Part shown: positions 40,701-52,700 of the stretch, piece after piece | Position numbering within the stretch: position 1 is the first letter of the stretch | How the letters are laid out: each line of letters starts with the position of its first letter | From: Cordylochernes scorpioides | Taxonomy: Eukaryota; Arthropoda; Arachnida; Pseudoscorpiones; Chernetidae | Reading direction: 5' to 3' | NCBI GenBank assembly: GCA_030710605.1 | Contig: CP092886.1 | Coordinates: forward strand, 164,341,302-164,405,301 | DNA: 64,000 bases | Translations under genes and position numbers: made by a program | Notes under the pieces: generated by a model | Databases searched by the model: none | What the model was told of the DNA's origin: nothing | What the model saw: the letters and a program-made list of their open reading frames with translations, nothing else

Positions 40701-43700
40701 ATCCTATAGCTTCTTTTCCTCTCAATTCTAGAGCTTCTCTTTCTCTCCTTCCTATAGCTTCTCTTTCTCTCAATCCTATAGCTTCTCTTTCTCTCCATCC
40801 TATAGCTTCTCTTTCTCTCAATCCTATAGCTTCTCTTTCTCTCCATCCTATAAGCTTCACTTTCTCTAAATCCTATAGATTCTTTTCCTCTCAATCCTAT
40901 AGCTTCTCTTTCTCTCCATCCTATAAGCTTCTCTTTCTCTAAATCCTATAGATTCTCTTCCTCTCAATCCTATAGCTTCTCTTTCTCTCCATCCTATAAG
41001 CTTCTCTTTCTCTCAATTCTATAGCTTTTCTTTCTCTCAACCCTATAGCTTCTCTTCATCTCAATCCTATAGTTTCTCATTATTTCTTTTAAAATCCCTC
41101 AACCATTCCTACATTACTGAAAGTTTTTGGTATGAGCTTTGATATCTCTGAGACAAATGGGTTAATCTATATTAATAACAAGGGTTGTGTACCTTGACAC
41201 ATTAATTTATATGATATATACACAGGTTATAATATCACACCTCGTTTCATAATCATTGCAACTTTTTTTTACCTAAAGCCAGCCTGCAAAATGGCGTTTT
41301 CCTTTTTTTTTGTCATTTAGCTCAACAATGAAACCTTTCGTCTTGAAAAATTTAATCTTCAAATTTATGACCGAGTCAAACTGTCACTCGAGCATTTCCT
41401 CTCGCTCTCTAAGAATGAAACCTTTATCCCGGAATTGGAAATTATTTATATATCTGTCAAAATATATTATTGCTATACAAACTTACTTTTTCTTTCATTC
41501 GCGCGTTACCTACCAAATATTTTCTTCCCATGTTTGCACGTTACCAACGGGGTTTTCACAGGTTCCCATATGTGTCTGATGAAATTAATTCAAATATATT
41601 CTTTTAAAACACGGGAATACACTCAAAACATGGCGTGATACACGGCTGAAGGATTGGAAATGATTATCACTTCCGACACCCGAACCCACCAGTCGCCTGG
41701 TGGTAACCAGTAACCTGGTGGTTGGCCGTTGAATCAATGACAACTTCTTTGCTAAATATTGTTCTTGCATGTTCAATAGATACTTAGAGAAAGTTCCGTA
41801 TATAATTGTTTATTTTTTATCTAATCACACTCACGATTACTTTTTAAATAGCTTCAAAGATAAAAATACTCCATGTCATCCTAAATGAAGGTGGAAACAT
41901 CCAAATATTTTGCCATGTTCAGCAACGAGCCAATTACTCCAGAGGGAATCCCATGGAATGTAAACAGAACGGAGAAGAGGCCCAGATGGCGGAACATGAG
42001 AACGCGAGATTTATATTTAGACAGCTATGGGGACGATGACATGGGATCCATCTGCACTCGGGGATCACGAGGGTCGCCCTGGTATCCAGCGGCATTTGGA
42101 CTTGGATTGGTGTTTGGTGACATTCTCTCTATGTGGCACAATATCACCGCCCAAGTGGTCAATGTTCGTTTTTTTTTAAGAACTTGATGATTCTTAAACA
42201 GAGCATTGATCAAGTGACTCTAGCTTTTCCAACGTCTTCCTACATGAATCAATGTTATATCTAGAACTGGATGAGTTAAAAAAAATAGTTATTTGGATGT
42301 TATGGAAACGATATATTCTAAAACAAAAAGTAATTTCTATAATATAATAATTGCGCTTGGAAACATGATAGAGGAACACGCATTAATATTTCATGTTTCC
42401 TTTCGCGAGAATGCTTCTTAAATTCACATAAAGCATTATGAACGCTAGCAATCCCCATTGTAGATACAATTACAATTTAAGCACAATTTATATATTAATT
42501 TTATCGACATATATCACAAGTGAGTTCAATTTTAATTTGAAAAACTGAAAGTTAAAACTGTTAACCAATATATCGATTGACTATATTGCCATTTTAGTAG
42601 TAGCTCTATTTTGTTTTGAAATGTTTTGCGGTATTATGTTGCATGAATGAACCGCTCGAAGCTGCACGCGATACAAATCAGGCATTTTACAAACAACTAA
42701 AACCCTGAAGATGAGCGTACAGCCAATCGCAATATGTTTATATAAATTCAAGATGTTTGAATATATGAAGCATTATATATGCAGAGTATGTAGGTCTGAA
42801 ATATGTAGAATACACGTATTTAAAAATCACTGTTCTAAGAGAATAACCAAAATCAAGGAGCGAAAACGTCGCTTGTAAAGGAAAATGGAGGAAGGAAAGC
42901 TGCCAAGATGACCCATTTAATCTCGGGATAAATCAAATTTAGCGCATTTACAAATTGCCCTTCGATATTCAATTGTTTTGAAGTTTAACGGCGGGGGTGG
43001 TGGCGGGCTCAAGGGCTTGCGCGGGATGAAGTCGGCTGCCATTTATCAGAGCTGCGTTCTCTGCGCTTCCATTTGGTGCCTCACTCATTCTGTACAACTG
43101 GTCTAGAATCCCTCTCAACTAGTAAGTTTTAATGATTACATTTACTTTATTATTTATATTTGTTTTAATTTTATAAAAATATTTTTAAAGTCAGAAATAA
43201 AATCATATTGCTGTACCAAGTTGCAGCTTTGCAGGGTCATCGACCTTGGTTTCCTCCTTCTTGGTGTTATACACGTTTCCTGAGAAGGTTTCCATACTTA
43301 AATAAAATGAAGAAAAGTAACTAAAAGTAAAGTTATTGTGTTTATTTATTTGTTGCCTTCCTCGTAGCTCGTGATCCTGAGTCTTGCTCTAGGTCCTCTC
43401 TCCCTCCAATAACCAATCAAGATATATACAATAACAATATTACAAAAGAAATGATACCATTGTATATAATATGTTTTAAATAAATATCATAGAATATTTT
43501 GAATAATTGTAGGGCGCATCAAAATCGATGCAACAATATTTATATATGTATATAACATAAAGAATGGTATTTATATCTACCAAAAGTGACACCTCTTTCT
43601 TTAAAAATGCATAAAAACAATGCATTTCGTTTATCACCCACGTGAATATCGTACAGGTTGTGATCAAATAAGCCACAACACATCACATATAAGTTTCGGC

Positions 43701-46700
43701 AAACTCAGATGAAAGTTAACTTGTATACCATGCTTTCGGGCTTTGGGTCTTATCAGAACAGGAACGGCTTCAATTTCAAAACATCCTATGAGAGGTGTTA
43801 GGAAATTAATCGAATTGGACAAAAAGATGTTTAAGATGGACTTATTTTACACTATGTGGCAGTAACTTCTTCCATATCTAATTCTATACGATGTCAAAAA
43901 TTCATTCGAATAAATAAACAATTAAAATGAAACTATTTTGCGCTATTTCTCACAAATAAGACCATTTCATACTGTTCTTACTGGGATGAAGAAATAAATT
44001 GGGAGGCCCATCGCGTAAGCACACCAATATTATATATTGTGGCGAAGAAATAATTTATTATTTAATTTAATTATTGAATGAAAATATTTGGAAATAGATT
44101 TAAAATTTTACATTTTCTAAATCATTATTTTGTTGCCTAGCTTGCTTGCTTGATATTCTCTAGCTGTAGATAGTTTGGTTATTTTTTAAATAATTGTCGA
44201 CTAGTTGCCGTAACGTCATCAATAAATACTTTCATACCTTCAGATATACAAAGACTTGATTTCTACGCTACAATATATATAGCATATTTCTCCCAAATTG
44301 CCAAGCCTAATGTCCTCCCCACAACTATCTGAATATACTTGACAAAATGTACGCAATATTTCTAGAGATTTATCTTTTGAAATAGCGGTTGGTGAACATA
44401 CATAGGGATTTAGAAACTGAAAAAAAAAGAATAAAGTGAATTCACAACAAAATATTTTACAGACCCTATGCTAATTGATTCCATTAGTTAGCTACATCAA
44501 CAGAGTAAACATATGGCTTTATATATATTCCATAATTATACAACTACAAAGCAAGTCTTCGTGGCCATCTCAGTTCCGAGAAATTTCTTAAAACAAACTT
44601 TTTCACGAAGCGGCAAGAATAAACCGGAACTATATAAATCGTTATCTATTAATAATTGTTTTAATTGTTTTCTAGATGGGCGAAGTCCAATCTTGTTCAT
44701 GTTGTGGTACACACATACCCGTGAAGTAAATATATGGAATGTACGACAGTTACCGGGCATTGCCCATCTTTATGGTACAAATTTTAATTTAAGGTTCATC
44801 ATTGTTATATAATGAATGAATCGAATGCGAGCTTCGCTTCAGTTTGGCGTTCTTTTTTTAGATCTTTCATTGACAAATTATTAGCGAGCAGACCCTGTGT
44901 TATTCTCAGCCTTGCATGCATAGCTCTCGGAATCGATAGCTGTCGTCTTATTTGATGATGAAATAAAGAAAACTATTTGTCCTACTCGACTCTTCTTCTG
45001 CTCCAATCATAGCATTCACTACAACAGACACCTAATAAATAAATGATCATCTTTGTGCACTCTATCGCTGAAATTTGATACAAATTTTCAACAACGCTAT
45101 TTTCTAATCATTAAAAACTATTTCTTCAGACTTTATACATATTTTACACATTTAATGATACAAATATGTGCTAAAAAGCACATGTGCTCGTGGTCAGGAG
45201 AGAGATGCCTTCTTTATTTTTGATATAATATATATATATGATACAAATTTTCAACAACGCTACTTTCAAATCATTAAAAACTATTTCTTCAGGCTTTATA
45301 CTCTAATGATAAAAACGCCACAACGCTACTTTCAAATCATTAAAAACTATTTCCTCAGGCTTTATACTCTTATTGATAAAAATTGAAAATGGACAGTACG
45401 GCTCTATAGGTGAGCTAAGCTCCATCATTTTCACTTTTTATCATTGTAGTATAAGGTCTTTTAAAATAGTATTTAATTATGTAAAAATGGTAGCGTAAAA
45501 TTTGTATAAAGCTTCAATTACTAACATGTACTTCTAAAATTATATCATATTTTTCACTAGATATATCAAATATATACTTTCGGTACAAATAAACATCTTT
45601 CATCCTGTTTCAATATGATTTCGTTATCTGTTAACATGCGTGCATCTTTTAAAAGGCAAATAAAAGGTAATTTTGATTTATAAGATCTCTGTTTTGTTGT
45701 TTTATTTTATGTGGAGGGGAAGGGGGGAACCGCGACCTAACTGTATTCAGGAATTGACACCGCCAGGCTACGACATGTCATTTATCCAGCAGGACTGGGA
45801 AAGGAGTGCAGTTGTTAGAGGAGAATCGGACAAGCGATTTGGTTGGCCGCCAGAACAACCGTCTGGTCCACTAATCTCTCACCTTGGGTCCTTCCCAAGT
45901 CACCATCTCTTTCTCTTCCAGGCTCCATTTCTTAAATCTACTTGCAATACACAATGCCATTACAGATATAAATATTAGGCTTAGTTTGGCGATATTTTTC
46001 TATATATATAAAATTTAACTCCTTCATGTAAATATTGAAGTGAAGGTAAAAAAATAAAGCTCACCTTTATAACTTGCCAAAACCACCATATTCCCTATAA
46101 TTTATAAATTAATGCATTTTCATTACCATTGTATAAAATTTTTATATATTTATAGCAACAATACAATAGTATAGTTTATAGCGTAATCCATGCAACTTTT
46201 TATTGCAAAATTTTCCATTGTAAATTCTCTTGTATTTTGAACTGATACGTGAATATAAATGTGAAATTAGCTCATGTTTTTTACCGATAAAATAACATAA
46301 TTTTGGTGGAAAGCACTAAGAATTCTCATATTTGATTCCTATGCAAAAAATATATTATAACCCTCAATAAGATATAAAATATTAATACTTTATAATCGTA
46401 AATTCCAAAGCTTTCTTTGGTTTCAAATCCTAATTTATATTGTGCAATTTATAAAATAATCATATAGGCCATACATTAAAAAGTGCTATTTCCATAAATA
46501 TATAAGCCTTTTTATATTCTACATTTGAATGAAGATTATTGAATAATTATTAGAATTATTTAAATATTCTTATAAAACATCATTTCCTTCAATCTCTCTA
46601 GATATAAATAGAGAATTTAAACTATATGGGTTAGTGATTTGTCTAGCAAATACTTATTATCATTTTTGAAATACTCCGAAAAGTTGATATTGAAGAAAAG

Positions 46701-49700
46701 AAAGTTCTACTTTCTAAAATTTGTTGATGTTAATAGAACCATTTGGATATTCTGTAGTTCTACGGATCTTCTTCACTCTCCAAGGTCTGGGATGTCTGGA
46801 TGTCAATTTGTATTCACCTCGGTAAGTTGCTCTGAGATCGTTATGAAGTGGTTGTAATCTTGTAGGATTATTTGAAGAAGACGGTCTTAATATCCTTAGA
46901 AAAGTGCAGTCATATTTGAAGGATGTTTCAAGTTGTATTGTAAAACGTTGCTCCCTATTCGTGATATTTCGGAAGTGTAATTTAAGAACACAAGAAAGAC
47001 GCTTCATATTTATTGGCGATACTATATAAGAATACTAAGCATTTCTAAAGAAAAATGATTTTCAATCTTTGAATATTGCTGAGGTATTTTATACAAGAGC
47101 AGGTTTGATTAGCATAGTGATTTTCTATTAAACCAATTATTTTGGAAAATAAAGTTCGTTATTCCTAACGTTTTTACGGTTATTTAGGTAACATTGAAAT
47201 GCTTATGAAATTTCAGTACAAACATGTAAGAGCTTCAAAATATTAGCGCTATTTGGAAAAAAAAAATAGTTTTTTACTTATATTACAACGAAAAATTGGG
47301 AGGACCTGTCTAATCATTGGTAAACCTTTCCAGCGTTTTCATTAGTCTAATCAATAGTAGAGCCTAATTTCTATTGAATAATGATTTATTTGTCGTTTAT
47401 TTATCAAATACGCATATTTTATTCTAGGGGCATTTTAACACGAGGCTTAGAAATACAAATACATGTACCATTCGCCATCCTACACATAAACAGGAGGCCA
47501 TAGTTTAGCATATATATTTGCTCATTGCTATTTCTCGCCAATAGTGATGGCATTTCTGTTTTCCGGAGGAAATTTCAACAACAAGATTCCCATCACAAAA
47601 GAAAAAAATCCTTAAATCATTTTTTCAGATACAGCGAGACTGATCTTTCTTGCACTCAGTCTAAGGTGGAACAGCCTGAAAACAAAGACAAACTCGGGTA
47701 AGTACCATTAACGAATTGTGTTTTCGCAGTTTGTAATTCTTTGCTGTTTTTAGAAATTCTGACAAAAGTACAATTTCATCCTGTTGGAGTATTGAAACTA
47801 TTGGTAAGTTTTGTTCTATCACATTTTTGAAAATTCATAATTAACTTTGTGTAGATTTTCAGTCAGGTGCTCAGAGGCAATTTTCTCATAATAGGACTTC
47901 TATTTTTATATATAAGATATAGAAAACTTCAAATATTGCGGGTATTTTAAATATAGGTATTTCTAACTTGACAATCGGAATTTTCAATTTATGGGTGCGT
48001 TATAGCACCTTAGATTTTCACATGCAGATAAAATCCAAGGCATTTGAACGCCTAGAAACCAAGATTGATTTCTTTCAGTTGTCAGGAGTATCTGTTTGTT
48101 GATGAATTTAAGAAAATATGTGCGCGCGCATATTTTCTACCAATATAAATTCAAACTCTCATCAATATTCTCAGCTATATTTTGAACAAAATTAGAAAAC
48201 TCTGAATTGTTTAATGTTTTCAATAGAACTTTCATAGAACAATCAACATAATATTTGTAAGCTGAAATTATTGTGAATATTTCATTTTTATTTTCACCTA
48301 TAAGAATGAGATTCAGTTTTCTATAAGCAGAACTACAATATATAGAATGGTATATCTATAACACAGTCATAGTTATCTCCCAAATTATTGTGGTTAGAAT
48401 TTAGGATTTTGTAGTTTGACACAACTACAATATTAAATATTCACTTTTGCCAAATTAAAATGCCGAAAGCTTGACTCAGTGTGGTTTATGTTGAGTTTCT
48501 TTTTGAGCTCTTTTATTAATATTTTTATTTTAACAATTTAAAAAATTTGAGCTTAAATTTTTTTTAGATAATTTCTTATATGGATCGAACATCAAATGTG
48601 AGTAACTACACCGACAATATCTCCAGCGGCTGCACCAACCCACAGCTAAATTCCATTCTCAATCACCTCTCTCATCACCTCTCTCCATGCCACTCGGACT
48701 TTTGGCAGAGATCAAAGTCAATATCTTCATCCAAAAATCCAATTCAGAGTACCATATTCCCAACCAACTCTCACCGTACCAAATATCTGTCAGAAACTTT
48801 CATTTCTTCACACAATAATAATAAAACAAATTAAAAGACAGTTATTCACTCTTACATAGGAATTTTACAAAATGAATGAGTAATAAGTTTAAAATAATGA
48901 TTTAGAAGTGTTTGTAAACGCGTTTAATCGCAAACATAATGTAACAAAGTCATATATGAAATTGTGCGAATAAAACAGTGATGATAAATTATATAAATCC
49001 GTGCCAATTTTTTCTCATTAATCATAATATATTATAATATATTCAAAGACACAGAAAATTATATCTAACGCGTTTTACTTCTAGCTAATACAATAAAAAT
49101 AGTAAAGCTATATCAATCGTTTTTCTACTAGGAACTTATTTAACGCAAGGCGCTGCGAAAAAACAAAAATCCTCTATCGGCAGCTTACATAGTGTCTAAT
49201 TTGCCATTTAGAATTTCATTAACATTAAAAATATCATGAACGTAAAATTAGATCTCTCTGTATTAAAACAATGAAATATAAAAAATCAAACAATTGAATA
49301 CAGTTGTCATCAAACAATTGAGAATAGTTTTAAAAAAAATAAACATATTGCATTTTCATAAATCAATATTTTCATACGTATCAATATAATATCATTAGCA
49401 GAAAGAAGTCTCACAACCAAAAGGGACTATAAGAGAGTGGAAATGAAATTTAATCTTTCACATCTTGTAAATACACAAAGCCCATTTTTTAAATTAAGGC
49501 CGTCATGGCCAGGTATTGGGAGTGATAAAATTCGGAAAAACATAACCAAAAATGCATAAGTTTGGTATTAAACATACAATATATTATTGACATAATATTA
49601 CATTACCTAGTAATTAAGTTGTTAATGAATAACTGAAACATAAAAAGAATTAAGAATGAGAGCAAATAAGAACCAATTGAGGTAACATACATTACCTTGG

Positions 49701-52700
49701 AGTGTCATTATCCCTCCTTCACATTCTGAACTCTCTGATTCGAAACCAATTAAGAGCAATTCCTCTATAGGCTTCTTATTGCACGCCCTGAGCGTCTGAG
49801 AGCTGGAGCCCGTCTTCTGGAGGGATTGTCGGCGCCCATCGCAGGTGAGTCCAAGCTTCCGGCATTTCAAAGCTTTCCATCTCTCATTAACTAGCACAAA
49901 ATTGATAGTTATTCAAATAAGGGATTTATTTTGAATTTTCTAATTGATTTTTATTTTCCAGTAGTTCGATGGACTATTCGTCTATCTTTAATGAGGTGTT
50001 TGTTTTGAAATAACAGAAATTTGCGCGCAGTAGGTGAGAAAAGATCGTCTCACAAGCTCCTTGAGAGAAAATGTATCCAATTGGATGGTTCTCACCTGCC
50101 AGCGCGCGGCTTGCTGCTATTTATAAACGAAATACCTCAGAAAAGATGGATAAATAACCCATAAAATATATTGGATGATAAAAATTAATTATTAAATCTT
50201 AAATAAACCTCTTATATTAATATATATTATGGATTATGCTCCATATTCAGAAGAATTCATAGTTTAAATCCACGTAGTGTATTAACTATAAATTAAACAT
50301 ATAAGCTATATATAGGAATGTAATCCGTCAAAATCAGCCTAGAGAGTCTTAGTATGAAGTTTTCAGGTTATTTCTCTCAACTCACTATAGTATTCGTTAT
50401 ATCAGATTATATTTTACCTATGAACAAGCTCTCGCATTAAAATATTACAATTTAAGCTTATATTTATTTTGTCACAACAAACCACGCAGACATAAATTAT
50501 GAAAAAATTAATGAAAGAAAATATAAAATGATATACCAAGATCATATATAGTCTTCTAAATAAAATTAAACTATTTATTGCAATTGAGATCTTTCCTTAA
50601 ACGTCTTCCAAAATGAATGATCTTAATGAAATACAATAAATAATAGCGATCATAAAGCATATGCAGATAGTGTATATATATATGGGTTGACCAAAAATCA
50701 GGAAACAGGCTAAATCAACGTTCAGTTGATTTTTGTTCTACTAGATGGGCGTTCTCATCTGAAAAGCACATGTGCTCGTGATCAGGATATGCCTTCTTTG
50801 TTTTTAATATATATATGTATTTCAAAATTTCATTAACATATTTACACATTTCCCATTATTATACAATTGAAATCGTAGTATCTGTATAAGATGAAAACGA
50901 AAAATTTAATTTATGAAAGCATAAAGCGTTGCTCTTACAAATCTTCGGCGATATTCAAATCAAATTTGTGGAAAAAATTAATTTCGTGCCGGAAAAGTCC
51001 CGATTAACTCTACAAACGATTATAACAAACTACTTCAGCGTCTCCAACACCAAAAGCGATTAAGGAAAATTAAGTAAAGGTTTCTCGCATTTCTATATCT
51101 TCAATTAGATTGAAGGATTCGATATATCCACTGCAAGATCTATCTTCGGCCAAGTTGCTGACTCCGTTCAGATTTATCAGAACTTCGACCAATATTGATT
51201 TGAGAATTTGGATTATCGAAATTTTATTTTATTGCAAAAATTCGGTTATACACTACGATATAACGGCAATTATCCACATAAGACATATATTTCAAACTCT
51301 TTAATTATATATAAACAGAGAATAAAATGAGAGCTTTATATAATAGGACTCTTTCTCTTTTCTCTATATTGAATCAGTAGTATAAATTTGTTTATTGGCC
51401 TATAGCAGAACTTTGCTAAATGAACACTCTGTTGTATTTGAATATAGATTTGACGCTTGGTCTCAATCATCAATTGGTCAAATAGAATTATAAATAGGGA
51501 TTTCTTCGGCTTTTTAAAATACCAATAAACGTTTTAAATATAATTAAGAAAAAATATTTAATCGAATTTTCAGAGAATATACAAGATATGATTATACCTT
51601 AATGATCATACCTTGTATTAATAGATTTTTGTTCTTAAATATATGGGAGGATGATATTTTAAAATTTTAAAGATTTTTTTTAAATGTTCAATATATAAAG
51701 TAGTTATCACGTTATAAATTAAGTGTAAATAAGTGGAAACTTGATGATAAATGTTCACTATAGATAGGGTCTTGTGTCACAAACTATCCAAATGAGCGGC
51801 CCTGCAGAACACGTGTTTGAATGACGACAACCTTGCATTGCAGGACCTAAAGGTAGCAAGGAGGAACAGAAGGAGGACAAACAACAGAGGTAAGTTCCCT
51901 AACACACTCTCCAAGTAGTTCTAGGACACAATACATTACTTATACACTTATAGACAAAACTTAAGGAAGTCGAAACTTTGATGTCACCCGTCGTCTATTT
52001 TTTAAGAAGCAAGAAGCAATTTTGTCCACACTTGGTTATCTCGTGTGTCTTCAATAAAGGTAACTGTGCATCAAATATTTTACAGAGTTATTGTCTGAAT
52101 CCCGATATACATGCTGAAAGGTAAAACTTCCTTAAGTTTTGTCCATGAAAATGTACTTCTACTTTACACACTAATGGAAATAGAAATTAATACATCCAGA
52201 AGGAGTTAAAGATAAAAAAGGAATTCAGCTCAAAGTAATTTCTTGTGTCATGTAATTGATTCAATTTTGGATGAAAATCATCTACAATTAGTCTATCTTA
52301 AATTATTCATTTTAAATCATCTGGTCTATGTAATAATCTGCTCATTCATACCAAATTGGAAGATATTTCATCAGCTCCTTCTGGGTATAACACTTTCTTT
52401 CTATTCCCACGACCTTGGATTCACAGCCACGACCTTGGATCGAATCCCGAACTGGGAACTTTTTTCTTAATTAAATATTTTTCCGATTGCTATCGATTCT
52501 TCTGAAAGTCCAACCCAACCAGTTAGTGAAAGTAACCAAACTGTGCTATGGCACAATTGTAAGTGCAAAAGTAGAGCTGCTTTCTACATATCGTCCCTAC
52601 AACTGCAAACTATCGAATGTGAAAAATTCAATTTTGAAGGAGAGAGAAATGAAGAGACCATGTGGCCTACCCTCAGTAGAGGAAGGCATTGAAGGAGGGA

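Larger units (their letters stand above)
47804..51843. other. Intron before exon 12, mostly featureless
   Basis: Very AT-rich. It holds the candidate alternative exon (49771-49844), a Ser/Asn-rich 84-codon frame at 48580-48834 and one MITE (50682-50815). Nothing else is identified. Confidence 0.3.

Noticed and set aside
40188-40894. Arg/Glu/Lys-rich minus-strand ORFs resembling an SR-type protein
   Set aside because: 24-bp pyrimidine minisatellite read backwards; the opposite-strand frames and repeat period explain it completely.
48568-48834. Exon candidate at 48568-48597 and a Ser/Asn-rich ORF after it
   Set aside because: The acceptor is good, but joining it to exon 12 creates TGA at the junction; the long ORF is in another frame and AT-biased.
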